Below, piece by piece: positions 1 through 8,794 of a stretch of 64,000 nt of DNA. A program made the translations under genes and the position numbers. Below the pieces are notes generated by a model. It had not been told where the DNA came from, made no database searches, and saw only the letters and a program-made list of their open reading frames with translations. Numbering within the stretch: the first letter of the stretch is position 1; every line of letters starts with the position of its first letter. The stretch covers positions 143,049 to 207,048 of the forward strand of contig NZ_JBDZDT010000012.1 in NCBI RefSeq assembly GCF_040049275.1, written 5' to 3'. The DNA is from Aquabacter sp040049275 (GTDB lineage Bacteria > Pseudomonadota > Alphaproteobacteria > Rhizobiales > Xanthobacteraceae).

Positions 1-1
1 G

Positions 2-244
2 ATGAGCCAGCCTTGGGTCTTCTCCGGAGAAGCACATGGTGGATTCCCCAGCTACATGCCGTCCAAGGTCTGGACGTGGGCAAAGCCCAGTGGCGGCACC
101 TTCGCCAGCATCGACCGCCCGGTCGCAGGGCCGACGCACTAAAAGGAACTGCCTGTCGGGCGCCACCCGCTCCTGCTCTATTCGCCGGCCACGCCCAACG
201 GCCAGAAGGTCACGATCATGCTGGAGGAGTTGCTCGCCCTCGGG
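2..244 (+). pseudogene. yghU: YghU-type glutathione S-transferase remnant with in-frame stop
   Basis: Reading from the ATG at position 2 gives a GST N-terminus containing SKVWTWAKPSGGTF and SIDRPVAGPTH, the signature start of the YghU/disulfide-bond oxidoreductase group. Codon 140-142 is TAA, where the family has Glu (PTH-E-K). The same frame then continues as KELPVGRHPLLLYS and TPNGQKVTIMLEELLALG, all strongly YghU-like, so this looks like a GAA-to-TAA nonsense mutation. After the LALG at 244 homology ends in this frame. A short GVTGLEA in another frame at 284-304 may be the displaced continuation, since the family has LALGVTGAE. The thioredoxin-fold C-terminus and helical domain are missing, so no active enzyme is expected. 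The gene may begin left of the window. Confidence 0.8.
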
Positions 245-311
245 CAACCGCTTCCCGCCGCGCGCCTTCGCCGCCCGAACCTCCGGTGTGACAGGGCTGG
301 AGGCGTCCAAC

Positions 312-2081
312 TTACGGAGCCATTGCGGCGCCTGCTGGCCGGCGATTGTCGTTGGCGCCGTGGATCGTGTTCGGCGCCGGAGACCACAGCCGCAAGGTGT
401 CGGCTGCGGAGACAGGATGCTGGCGCGGCGATGCGCCTGCCCCCGGGAACTGAATCGCCTCTACCGCGCTCCAGGGGCGCTGCACGACCACCTGATGTCC
501 CATGGCGGTCAGCAGGCGCACGGTGTCCGGCGACAATGCATAAGGCTCAGCGTAGATCACGTTTGGCAGCCATTGATGATGGATGCGTGGGGCATCCACC
601 GCCTCTTGCACGGTCATGCCGTGGTCGATGACATTGATGATGGTCTGAACCACCGACGAGATGATGCGTGAGCCCCCAGGAGACCCTAGGACCAGGAAGG
701 GCTTGCCGTCGTGCACCACGATAGTCGGGCTCATGGAAGACAAGGGCCGCTTGCCGGGCGCGATGGTGTTGCGTGCGCCTTGGATCAGGCCAAAAGCGTT
801 GCCGCTGCCGACCTTGATGGTGAAATCGTCCATGGTGTCGTTCAGGAACACGCCGGTGCCCGGCGCCATTACCTTCGCGCCGAAATAGGCATTGAGCGAG
901 GTCGTGACGGCGACCGTGTTCCCAGCCTCATCGGCGACCGAATAGTGCGTGGTCTCGGTGCCCTCGTGCGGCGTTGCGCCAAAATCGTCCTGCGTCGAGG
1001 CAGAGGCTCGTTGCGGATCGATGCGGGCGCGGATCGCCGCCGCGTAATCCTTGGACAGAAGCCGATCCAGGGGATTGGCTCCGAAGGCAGGATCCATCAG
1101 CGCGGAGTTGCGATCTATGAAGGCGTGGCGCATGGCTTCCGCCATTATATGGATGGTTTCCGCGGCACCAACACCGCTTGCTGAAAGCTCGTAGCCTTCG
1201 AGAATGTTCAGGATTTCGCAGATGGCGGTCCCGCCGGCGCTAGAGGGAGCAGCGGTCAGGATATCGTAGCCGCGGTAGGTGCAGGCGAGTGGTGGGCTGA
1301 GCCGAACCGCATAATCGTCAAAGTCCTTCTCGCGCAAAATGCCGCCGCCAACCGCGCTCGCTGCCGCGATGCGCCGGGGAAGGTCCCCTTCATAGAAGGC
1401 GGAAGGGCCGTGCACGGAAATGGTCGAAAGGGTCCGCGCGAGATCACTCTGGACCAGCCGCTCGCCGGCCTTCAGGGGCTCGCCGTTACGCAGGAAAATC
1501 GCAGAGAGAACCGGGTCCGCGCGGAAATCCGCGGCGCCCGTTCTGAGGATTGCCGCGTCGCCAGGAGAGAGGACAAAGCCGTCGCGTGCCAATGCAATGG
1601 CTGGCGCCATCACCTGCGCGCGCGGCATTGAGCCGAAACGCTCCAGCGCTGTATCGAGGCCAAGCACCGAGCCGGGCACAGCTACCGCCCGCCACCCCTT
1701 GAGGCTTGCCCCAGCGACGGGATTGCCGGTCCCGTCTAGATACATGCTGGGCCGGGCTTCCAGTGGCGCGGCCTCGCGGAAATCGATGAAAGCGGCGGCG
1801 CCGCTTGCTTGCCGCACCACCATGTACCCGCCTCCGCCGAGATTGCCGCAGCAGGGGTGGACCACCGCAAGCGCATAGCCCATGGCGACCGCCGCATCTA
1901 CTGCATTGCCACCTTGGCGCAAGATGTCCGCACCGACCTTCGCCGCCAACGCCTGCTCGCTCACGACCATGCCACGCCGTCCCTCGACCGGAACAGGTGA
2001 GACGGCACCCGCCTGCGACGCGAAGGCGATCAGAAGGAGCGCCGCAAGCGCGAAATAGGAGATGAGAGTGGCATGCTTCAT
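312..2081 (-). CDS. ggt: Gamma-glutamyltransferase (glutathione hydrolase)
   Basis: This is a 589-aa Ntn-hydrolase precursor. GGT cleaves or transfers the gamma-glutamyl group of glutathione and related conjugates in the periplasm. Residues 1-26 form a signal peptide with a hydrophobic core and an AGA cleavage region. The heavy-chain motif GGNAVDAAVAMGYALAVV follows near residue 57, and SAGGTAICEILNILEGYE near residue 280 is typical. The small subunit starts at the autoprocessing Thr in GTETTHYSVAD. The downstream LGSPGGSRII and terminal NRRPAGAAM motifs are family hallmarks. Length is normal for the family and the protein appears complete. It lies 193 bp downstream of the SSADH gene on the same strand. 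A second, truncated GGT occurs at 36.3-37.1 kb but is of a different type. Confidence 0.93.
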   Translation of the reverse strand: MKHATLISYFALAALLLIAFASQAGAVSPVPVEGRRGMVVSEQALAAKVGADILRQGGNAVDAAVAMGYALAVVHPCCGNLGGGGYMVVRQASGAAAFIDFREAAPLEARPSMYLDGTGNPVAGASLKGWRAVAVPGSVLGLDTALERFGSMPRAQVMAPAIALARDGFVLSPGDAAILRTGAADFRADPVLSAIFLRNGEPLKAGERLVQSDLARTLSTISVHGPSAFYEGDLPRRIAAASAVGGGILREKDFDDYAVRLSPPLACTYRGYDILTAAPSSAGGTAICEILNILEGYELSASGVGAAETIHIMAEAMRHAFIDRNSALMDPAFGANPLDRLLSKDYAAAIRARIDPQRASASTQDDFGATPHEGTETTHYSVADEAGNTVAVTTSLNAYFGAKVMAPGTGVFLNDTMDDFTIKVGSGNAFGLIQGARNTIAPGKRPLSSMSPTIVVHDGKPFLVLGSPGGSRIISSVVQTIINVIDHGMTVQEAVDAPRIHHQWLPNVIYAEPYALSPDTVRLLTAMGHQVVVQRPWSAVEAIQFPGAGASPRQHPVSAADTLRLWSPAPNTIHGANDNRRPAGAAMAP

Positions 2082-2274
2082 TAAAATGACCGCTGGAGAA
2101 GGCGCGGAGGCACGCGCAAGGTTAAGTTCCTCGGCCCGCCCCGTGGCTCTAGCTTATAATCGTTGCCGACTGTTCCGCTCTCCCCGTCCAAGTCGAAGCG
2201 AACTTCCGGCGGACGTCGCCGAAGCTCCGTCCGCGCGGCGGGGAGTGGGCATCGCCCGCGCCGAATAGACCGGC

Positions 2275-3678
2275 CTATTCCGTGACCTGCCGTGGCCCCT
2301 TTGCCTTGCCGTCGGCCACCACCACCGTCTTGATGTTCACGAATTCCTTGATGCCGTAGTGGGAGAGTTCGCGCCCGTAGCCGCTCTCCTTGATGCCGCC
2401 GAAGGGCATCTTGGGATCGGACACCACGGTGCCATTCACGAACACCGCGCCCGCTTCCATCGCTTCCGCGGCCAGCCGCTCGCCGCGGGCAAGGTCGCGG
2501 GTGAAGATGCCGCCGCCGAGGCCGAAGATGGAGCCATTGGCCACCTCCAGCGCTTCCGCCTCGTCCTTCACCACGATCACGGACGCCACCGGGCCGAACA
2601 GTTCCTCGTCATAGGCCGGCATGCCCGGCTTCAGATCGGTCAGCACGGTGGCGGGGTAGAAGGCGCCGGGGCCGTCCGGCACCTTGCCGCCGAGCAGGCA
2701 TTTCGCGCCCTTGGCGATGCTGTCCTCGACCTGCTTGTGCAGATCGTCGCGCAGGTCGACGCGGGCGAGCGGGCCCACGTCGGTCTCCGCCAGCGTGGGA
2801 TCGCCCACCTTGGCGTCGGCCATCTCCCTGACGAAGGCCGCTTCGAAGCGCTCGCGGACGCCGTCCACCACGATGAAGCGTTTGGCCGCGATGCAGCTCT
2901 GGCCGGAATTCACCAGCCGCCCGCCGGCACAGGCCGCCGCGGCAAAGTCGATGTCGGCATCTTCCAGGATGAGGTAGGCGTCGCTGCCGCCCAGCTCCAG
3001 CACCGACTTCTTCAGCACCTCGCCGGCTTTCCTCGCCACCGCGCGGCCAGCGGGGCCGCTGCCGGTGAGCGTGACGGCGCGCACCAGCGGGTTCTCGATG
3101 ATGGCGTCGACTTCGCGGGAGCTGACCAGCAGCGTCTTGAAGAGATGTTCGGGAAAGCCCGCCTGGCGGAACACGTCCTCGATGGCGAGGGCGCAGCCGG
3201 GCACGTTGGACGCATGCTTCAGGATGCCGGCATTGCCGGCCATGAGCGCGGGGGCCGCGAAGCGGAAGACCTGCCAGAACGGGAAGTTCCAGGGCATGAC
3301 CGCCAGCACCACGCCAATGGGCTGGAAGGTGACGAACGCCTTGTTCGCGCCGGCCTCGATGGGCTCGGGCGCCAGGAACCTGGGCGCGTTGTCGGCGAAA
3401 TAGTCGCAGGCGATGGCGCACTTCTGGGCTTCAGCAATGCCCTGCTTGATGGGCTTGCCCATCTCCTCCGTCATCATCCGCCCATAGGCTTCGGCATTGT
3501 CGCGCAACACCTTTGCAGCCTGTTTCATGAGCCGGGCCCGCTCCGCGAAATCGTGCTTCCGCCACGCGCGGGAGGCGGCATCCGCCTTCTCGATGGCGGT
3601 CCTGATCTCCGCCTCCGACGTTGCCTCGTAACGCTTGCCGTCCCGGCCGGTGGCGGGATTGATGACGGTGAAGGACAT
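2275..3678 (-). CDS. NAD(P)-dependent succinate-semialdehyde dehydrogenase (YneI/Sad type)
   Basis: This 467-aa protein belongs to the aldehyde dehydrogenase superfamily. It shows the cofactor-region motifs AVMPWNFPFWQVFRFAAPALMAGN and TGSGPAGRAVARKAG, the catalytic Glu motif VLELGGSDAY, and the nucleophilic Cys in NSGQSCIAAKRF. The C-terminal PFGGIKESGYGRELSHYGIKEFVN is characteristic of this clade. These enzymes oxidise succinate semialdehyde to succinate in GABA and related catabolism, and related aldehydes may also be used. The start MSFTVINPATGRDG is the conventional one. The neighbour on the same strand is ggt, whose glutamate product could feed GABA metabolism, but that link is inference. 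No regulator is adjacent. Confidence 0.88.
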   Translation of the reverse strand: MSFTVINPATGRDGKRYEATSEAEIRTAIEKADAASRAWRKHDFAERARLMKQAAKVLRDNAEAYGRMMTEEMGKPIKQGIAEAQKCAIACDYFADNAPRFLAPEPIEAGANKAFVTFQPIGVVLAVMPWNFPFWQVFRFAAPALMAGNAGILKHASNVPGCALAIEDVFRQAGFPEHLFKTLLVSSREVDAIIENPLVRAVTLTGSGPAGRAVARKAGEVLKKSVLELGGSDAYLILEDADIDFAAAACAGGRLVNSGQSCIAAKRFIVVDGVRERFEAAFVREMADAKVGDPTLAETDVGPLARVDLRDDLHKQVEDSIAKGAKCLLGGKVPDGPGAFYPATVLTDLKPGMPAYDEELFGPVASVIVVKDEAEALEVANGSIFGLGGGIFTRDLARGERLAAEAMEAGAVFVNGTVVSDPKMPFGGIKESGYGRELSHYGIKEFVNIKTVVVADGKAKGPRQVTE

Positions 3679-3815
3679 GGGCGTAGCTCGCTAATCGTTG
3701 CGGCAAGGGCGCCGCGCGCCGGCGGCGTGCGGGGGTGATGTTATCAGGTGGCACTTCGGCTTACGGCATTTGAGCGAAGGAACCAGGATTTCGTCGCGCC
3801 GTAGGCTTCATGCGT

Positions 3816-4589
3816 TCATGGACGTTCGGAAGCGGGGCCCGCCGGTAACGCCTCGATCGCCGATGGGAGGTGCGCAAGCTCTAGCAGCGATGAGATCACG
3901 AAATCGGGCTGTTGGCCGAGCGCCTCAGCTTGCGTGCGAAGAGCCTTAAACATCGTTGCCGGCCGGAGAGCACCCGGATCGATGATTTCATCCAATAAGC
4001 TGCGTTGCGAAACGCGCTCAATTCGCGCCACGCGGAAGCCGAAATGTTTGGCGCCGGAAATATCAAAGCCGTTGGATGAAACGAAAATGACTTCGGCCGG
4101 GCTCAGTCCCAGCCGCTCCTCGATGAGCTCATAGGCACGCGGATCCGGCTCGAACACCTTCTTGGAATCGACGCTGATTATCGCGTCGACATGGCGATCC
4201 AGGTCGGAATTAGCGCCAAGCATCGCCAGCATATCGGGGCTTCCGTTAGAAAGGATCGCTAGCCGATAACCTTTCAGCGCGCCCAGAGCGTCTTCAGCGT
4301 CAGGATAGAGCCGCAAATTGTTGTACGCCTCGGCGATCGTCTCGAATAGAGCTTCGGTGGGCGTCAAGCCCAAGACATCGAGGGTGTAGGTCAAGGATTG
4401 CCGCGTAACGGCCCAAAAATCCTGATAGTCGCGCATCATCGAGCGCAGCCAACTGTATTCCAGCTGCTTGATGCGCCACATCTGCGTCGCCAGATCACCG
4501 CATCCGGGAAATGACGTTTCCAGGATATCGGCGACAGATTGCACGTCGTAAAGTGTTCCATATGCGTCGAATACGAACGCTTTGATCAT
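3816..4589 (-). CDS. Haloacid dehalogenase, type II (L-2-haloacid dehalogenase family)
   Basis: This is a 257-aa HAD-superfamily hydrolase. Motif I is FDAYGTLYDV near residue 8, carrying the nucleophilic Asp and the type II AYGTLYD variant. Motif II is ILSNGSPDML, and the Lys of motif III sits in SVDSKKVFEPDPRAY. The loop SSNGFDISGAKHFGF matches the SSNxxD region that holds substrate carboxylate in L-2-haloacid dehalogenases. The family hydrolyses L-2-haloalkanoates to D-2-hydroxy acids, but many genome members have unknown physiological substrates. It is co-oriented with the upstream GST gene, 100 bp away, a common pairing in detoxification loci. Whether it dehalogenates in vivo cannot be judged from sequence. 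Confidence 0.88.
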   Translation of the reverse strand: MIKAFVFDAYGTLYDVQSVADILETSFPGCGDLATQMWRIKQLEYSWLRSMMRDYQDFWAVTRQSLTYTLDVLGLTPTEALFETIAEAYNNLRLYPDAEDALGALKGYRLAILSNGSPDMLAMLGANSDLDRHVDAIISVDSKKVFEPDPRAYELIEERLGLSPAEVIFVSSNGFDISGAKHFGFRVARIERVSQRSLLDEIIDPGALRPATMFKALRTQAEALGQQPDFVISSLLELAHLPSAIEALPAGPASERP

Positions 4590-4689
4590 TACGCCTCTCC
4601 CCGTTTCGAACGCCGCTCCCCCGGGCCTGATTTCCTCAGCGGGACGACCTTTCGACTCTTGGGTTAAAACAGGAGAACCGTGTGCTGTC

Positions 4690-5340
4690 TCATGTCATCG
4701 GAGTGGTGAGGTGGCGTTGAAAACCGGGGCGGCCGGACACCTTTTCAAACCAGGATGCGAGAGCTGGAAGCGATGGCTTTTCCAAGCCCTCGAAGCCGAA
4801 CCACCGTCTCGCGAACGCCCCTAAGCAGATGTCGGCGATCGAGAACGCCTCTCCTCCGATATATTGCCGATCATCGAGATCGGAGGCGAGCATCTGCCAG
4901 AAGCTGGAGAGCTGTTCAGCCAATCGGTTTTCCGCACTCTTATCTCTCTTGTTCGCTTCGGTTCGAATCAAGCTCCAATAAAGGTCGCGTTCAACCGGAG
5001 CATAGGTTGACAACGTCCAGTCGAGCCATTTGTCGGCGATAGCGCGGTGGCGCAGATCTGCTGGATAAAGCTCAGTGTCCGCGCCGTATTTCTGCGCGAG
5101 ATAACGCAAGATGGTGTTGGACTCCCAGAGAACGAAATCTTCGTCGACCAGCGTCGGCACTCGGGCATTTGGATTGAGCGCCAGATAGCCCGGCTCCCTT
5201 GTGCGGCCGAAATGTAGACCCGCATCGATCCGCTCGAAACTCAAGCCGAGTTCGTCGCAGCACCACAGCACCTTCTGCACATTGACAGAGTTCGCGCGTC
5301 CCCAGATCGTCAATGGCGAGCGGGCAACAGCTTGCGACAT
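4690..5340 (-). CDS. Glutathione S-transferase family protein
   Basis: The chosen start (MSQAVARSPLTIWGRANSVN) is preceded by GGGAGGA at good spacing; reading further upstream is open but adds an unlikely basic tail. The 216-aa protein has an N-terminal thioredoxin-like domain with LTIWGRANSVNVQKVLWCCDELGLSFERIDAG, where Ser in RANSVNVQK is the likely glutathione-activating residue. LNPNARVPTLVDEDFVLWESNTILRYLA carries the cis-Pro (VP) and Glu-Ser glutathione-binding pair. The C-terminal helical domain contains SIADICLGAFARRW, the N-capping box. It probably conjugates or reduces electrophiles in the cytosol. It is divergent from the egtBD locus, so the thiol theme is shared across the intergenic region. 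Confidence 0.9.
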   Translation of the reverse strand: MSQAVARSPLTIWGRANSVNVQKVLWCCDELGLSFERIDAGLHFGRTREPGYLALNPNARVPTLVDEDFVLWESNTILRYLAQKYGADTELYPADLRHRAIADKWLDWTLSTYAPVERDLYWSLIRTEANKRDKSAENRLAEQLSSFWQMLASDLDDRQYIGGEAFSIADICLGAFARRWFGFEGLEKPSLPALASWFEKVSGRPGFQRHLTTPMT

Positions 5341-5679
5341 CGGCGTCCTCCCATATGTTTCAGATTTATCGTGGCGCCGCCGCATGGCGAAGGCACATCC
5401 TGTCATTGCGCTGGACCCTCGCCACCGGATGATCACCCTTCGCCGCATATCTCCTCGCGCGTTCGGTCACAGTCGTCACCTGAACGCTAGAACTCCTCTG
5501 AGCCCGTGCGACGAGCATCCGCCAGCCATTGAGTTTTGATCCATTCGTTCCAAAATGACGTGGGACACGCACAATGGCAAGGCTGACGGGGGGATGACAT
5601 CTCGCTCTGCCGGGAAGGGTTCGCCACATCGATTGGGCGCTTGCCGTTGCGGTGAACGGCGTTCTTGATCTCAATGGCT

Positions 5680-5753
5680 ATCTACCGATAGGTAAAAATT
5701 GACACGGCGTGACGCTCTAGTTAACAGCGACGATATCAATCTATCGACAGGTA
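5680..5753 (+). promoter_or_regulatory. Distal operator-promoter cassette upstream of egtBD
   Basis: Two copies of a 15-bp operator-like motif, consensus ATCTAYCGAYARRTA, lie at 5680-5694 and 5739-5753. A perfect -35 hexamer TTGACA (5699-5704) starts four bases after the first copy. The -10 is weak (TAACAG at 5722 with 17-bp spacing). The second copy would fall just after the transcription start. Half-sites CTATC/GATAG resemble those of TetR-family operators, but the factor is unknown and no candidate regulator gene is adjacent. Confidence 0.5.
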
Positions 5754-5831
5754 ATTCTGCGCCGAAGCCCAGCAGGACGGGGTCACTATGGACCGACGTC
5801 TCGTTCCCCCAGCCACAGGCGTATCTCCGCG

Positions 5832-5903
5832 ATCTATCGATAGATAGCAATTGACACGCTCAGGCACGGATCGTACGCAAATGCCCTGATCTATCGATAA
5901 GTA
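5832..5903 (+). promoter_or_regulatory. Proximal operator-promoter cassette upstream of egtBD
   Basis: This repeats the architecture of the cassette 152 bp upstream. The copy at 5832-5846 contains a perfect 14-bp palindrome ATCTATCGATAGAT. It is followed four bases later by TTGACA (5851-5856), and a further motif copy lies at 5889-5903 around the predicted start site. The sequence between motifs is not conserved with the distal cassette, so only the sites and their spacing are kept. The -10 (TACGCA at 5874) is poor, which would fit dependence on an activator or a weak tightly repressed promoter. Confidence 0.5.
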
Positions 5904-6014
5904 GGCGACATCCTTTGCGATGAGATTTGAGCCTCACCTGCGTGCGAAGGGCGTCCTTTGGCGAGGGCCCTCCGCGCCTCTATCAGAGTCGGCCACCAAG
6001 CCGATAGGAACAAG

Positions 6015-7286
6015 ATGACGGCCATGGCATTCAACGAAACGGACCTGCTCGCAAACCGCTACAATCAGGTACGTGGGCTGAGCGTCGGTCTCGCCGAAGG
6101 GCTCTCAGACAGCGACGCGTGTGCTCAATCCATGCCCGACGCGTCGCCTGCAAAATGGCATCTCGCGCACACGACCTGGTTCTTCGAAACGTTCATCCTT
6201 GCCGATCATCTGCCGGGCTATGAGCCTTTCGATCCGCGATTTCCGTTCCTCTTTAACAGCTATTACGAAGCCAAGGGAGCTCGGATCGGTCGAGCGGCGC
6301 GCGGGCTGATGACGCGCCCTTCTCTCGATGAGATCCTCGCATATCGTCGCTACGTGGATGCGGCGTTGCTCGAGGCCCTCCCGGCAATGGCGCGCTCCGC
6401 CCTCTGTCTGGTCGAGCTGGGATGCCATCACGAGGAGCAGCACCAGGAGCTGCTTCTGACGGATATCCTCCATTTGTTCGCTCAGAGCCCTCTCGCTCCC
6501 GCCCTCTGGCCCACCGGTTTCCATGGCCCGAAAGCTTCAGCCGAGGCCCTCCAATGGGTGGAAGGACGTCAGGGCGCTGTTTCCATCGGGCACGCCGGCG
6601 ACGGGTTTTCCTTCGACAGTGAGGGGCCACGGCACACCACGTGGCTGGCACCGCACGCCCTCGCTGATCGTCTCGTCACCAATGGCGAATGGCTCGAGTT
6701 CATTACCGAGGGTGGCTACGAGGTCGTCGGACACTGGCTCTCCGACGGGTGGGCCTGGGTCAGGCATAACGCGATCGAAGCGCCGCTCTACTGGCGCCGC
6801 GATGAGGGTGGCGCCTGGGCATCCCAGTTTGGATTGAATGGCGTCACTTCATTGAATCCGCACGCTCCGGTTCAGCATATCAGCTTCTACGAAGCGGATG
6901 CCTATGCCCGCTGGGCCGGGGCCAGGCTGCCGACCGAAGCCGAGTGGGAAAGCGCTGCGCAGTGCCTCGATCCCCGTGGGGGTAATTTCCTGGACCGGGC
7001 GGGTGCGGTGGGAGCCCTCCCGCCTCCCGGTGGTAAGCCGCACCTCAAGCAGATGTTCGGTGACCTGTGGGAGTGGACGGGTTCAGCATTCCTCGCCTAT
7101 CCGGGCTTCCGGCCCGCACCCGGGGCCGTGGGCGAATACAACGGCAAGTTCATGTCGGGCCAGTTCGTCCTGCGGGGTGGAAGCTGCGCAACACCGCGTG
7201 GGCATGTGCGCGCCAGCTACCGCAATTTCTTCTACCCGCACCAGCGCTGGCAGTTCACCGGCGTCCGTCTTGCCAAGGACCTCTAA
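6015..7286 (+). CDS. egtB: Ergothioneine biosynthesis protein EgtB (sulfoxide synthase)
   Basis: The start at 6015 follows AGGAACAAG; an upstream ATG is in frame but lacks this site. The 423-aa protein has an N-terminal DinB-like domain with SPAKWHLAHTTWFFETFIL and the iron-ligand motif HHEEQHQELLLTD (HxxxHxE). A C-terminal formylglycine-generating-enzyme fold follows, with LPTEAEWE, FGDLWEWTGSAF, FVLRGGSCATP and YRNFFYPHQRWQFTGVRLAKD. EgtB is a mononuclear iron enzyme that joins a thiol donor to hercynine with O2, forming the C-S bond of the ergothioneine pathway. The stop codon overlaps the egtD start by one base, indicating translational coupling. No egtC or egtE is visible in the window. 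Confidence 0.93.
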   Translation: MTAMAFNETDLLANRYNQVRGLSVGLAEGLSDSDACAQSMPDASPAKWHLAHTTWFFETFILADHLPGYEPFDPRFPFLFNSYYEAKGARIGRAARGLMTRPSLDEILAYRRYVDAALLEALPAMARSALCLVELGCHHEEQHQELLLTDILHLFAQSPLAPALWPTGFHGPKASAEALQWVEGRQGAVSIGHAGDGFSFDSEGPRHTTWLAPHALADRLVTNGEWLEFITEGGYEVVGHWLSDGWAWVRHNAIEAPLYWRRDEGGAWASQFGLNGVTSLNPHAPVQHISFYEADAYARWAGARLPTEAEWESAAQCLDPRGGNFLDRAGAVGALPPPGGKPHLKQMFGDLWEWTGSAFLAYPGFRPAPGAVGEYNGKFMSGQFVLRGGSCATPRGHVRASYRNFFYPHQRWQFTGVRLAKDL

Positions 7287-8269
7287 TGCTACTGCAGTCC
7301 AACATTCCCTCGCCCGGCCCCTCTCCCGAAATCGACCCGACGTTCCGAAGAGATGTACTTTCCGGTCTCAGGCAGCGTGAGCGAACTATCCCCGCGCGGT
7401 GGTTCTATGATTTTAGGGGCTCTGAGCTCTTCGAGAAGATCACCGCCCTGCCCGAATACTACCTGACACGGGCAGAGCAGGAGATATTGACGGAAGCCGC
7501 GCCGCAGATCTCCAGTACCATCGGCGCCCGGCGCGTGGTGGTGGAATTTGGCTCGGGATCGTCGGCGAAGACACGCACGCTCCTCGCCGCAATCGAGCCG
7601 TCCTCCTATGTGCCGGTCGATATCTCCGGAGAGTTTTTGCGAGCCTCGAGCAATGCCCTGCGACTCGATTTTCCGCACCTTCCAATCCATGAGGTGGAAG
7701 GAGATTTTACCCAACCTCTGGCGTTGCCATCAGGCATTGACGGGCACGCGCGCATCGGCTTCTTCCCCGGGTCGACGATCGGGAATCTGCGGGTTCCTGA
7801 CGCTGTGAATCTCCTACGCGCGATCGGGTCGACTCTTGGAGGCGGCGCAATGCTGCTGATCGGAATCGATCGCATAAAGGACCGCGAGACCTTGCTGGCA
7901 GCCTATGATGATACTCAGGGCGTGACCGCTGCCTTTAATCTCAATCTCCTCCAGCGGATCAATCGCGAGCTGCGTGGTTCAATTCCCGTCGATGCCTTCA
8001 ATCATCTCATTCGATGGAACGAGGACGAATCGCGAATTGAGATGCATTTGGAAGCTAAGCACACAGTGCGTTTCCATATTGATGGCGTTCCGTTCAGCAT
8101 GGCAGGCGGAGAGACTATCCATACTGAAAATAGTTTGAAATATAGTCTAAGAGAAGCGCGGCTCTTGCTGCGCGCTGGGGGGTGGAGGCCAATAGCAGAT
8201 TGGACAGATAGGCAGGAATATTTCTCTTTGATTCTGGCTGAGACGAATCGCCCAAATCTAGCTCCGTGA
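7286..8269 (+). CDS. egtD: L-histidine N(alpha)-methyltransferase EgtD
   Basis: This 327-aa protein starts at the ATG of TAATG shared with the egtB stop. EgtD uses S-adenosylmethionine to trimethylate histidine to hercynine, the first step of ergothioneine synthesis. Early motifs IPARWFYDFRGSELFEKITALPEYYLTRAE are diagnostic of the family. The SAM-binding loop is VVEFGSGSSAKT, followed by YVPVDISGEFL and RIGFFPGSTIGNL. The C-terminal part contains IHTENSLKYSLREARLLLRAGGW. Its order after egtB is the usual arrangement in proteobacteria. Length is normal and no frame defects are seen. Confidence 0.93.
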   Translation: MLLQSNIPSPGPSPEIDPTFRRDVLSGLRQRERTIPARWFYDFRGSELFEKITALPEYYLTRAEQEILTEAAPQISSTIGARRVVVEFGSGSSAKTRTLLAAIEPSSYVPVDISGEFLRASSNALRLDFPHLPIHEVEGDFTQPLALPSGIDGHARIGFFPGSTIGNLRVPDAVNLLRAIGSTLGGGAMLLIGIDRIKDRETLLAAYDDTQGVTAAFNLNLLQRINRELRGSIPVDAFNHLIRWNEDESRIEMHLEAKHTVRFHIDGVPFSMAGGETIHTENSLKYSLREARLLLRAGGWRPIADWTDRQEYFSLILAETNRPNLAP

Positions 8270-8434
8270 TTATCAAACGTGGTCGGCAATGCATGCCTCT
8301 GATGTCGGATTGTCCGTACTCACTGAAAATTAATCAATCGCGCTGGGGGTTGATCAGCGGAAATTTCATGCCGAGTTGGATAACTTTGGAAATTAATATT
8401 TTGAATATCAAGTATTGTAAATGGAGGTATTTTA

Positions 8435-8794
8435 ATGAAAGGCGCGATAAATCGTCGTTTTGTCTATGAAACACGCGTTGTTGTGCCTAATCCTCGCTTT
8501 CATCTTGATCAACTTTGCCGCAGTTTGAGCGAATTGGGCGCGGAGACGGGCGGCAAGGGAGCTGATCGAATACTTGATTTTGAGATCGGACGGGCGCTCA
8601 TCCGTATCGAGAGCTGCGCCATTCTGGCCCGGGTTGAGGCGCAAGATTTGGTGGCCTGCCATTCCATCAAAGTGGCGATTGAGGGTAACATTGCGGCGAT
8701 CAGGGGACTCGCGCAGTCATCGGTGCTCTGGGTCGCCGCGTGCGAAGTGCCATTCGTCGGGCTGACCGGCTGCTGCGGAGTGACGGAGGATTAG
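8435..8794 (+). CDS. Small DUF2218-like protein
   Basis: This 119-aa protein has a good ribosome binding site (ATGGAGG) before the ATG. The body RFHLDQLCRSLSELG...DFEIGRALIRIESCAILARVEAQD resembles the small DUF2218 fold, in which a short helix with QLC is followed by a strand-rich stretch. The C-terminal tail, ending in CCGVTED, is not typical. No signal peptide or membrane segment is evident. The function of DUF2218 proteins is not established. The gene lies 165 bp after egtD in the same direction, in a locally AT-richer stretch, so it may have its own promoter. Confidence 0.6.
   Translation: MKGAINRRFVYETRVVVPNPRFHLDQLCRSLSELGAETGGKGADRILDFEIGRALIRIESCAILARVEAQDLVACHSIKVAIEGNIAAIRGLAQSSVLWVAACEVPFVGLTGCCGVTED

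Noticed and set aside
2359..3738. 459-codon plus-strand frame over the SSADH gene
   Set aside because: The opposite strand carries all ALDH motifs; this frame is a GC-driven shadow.
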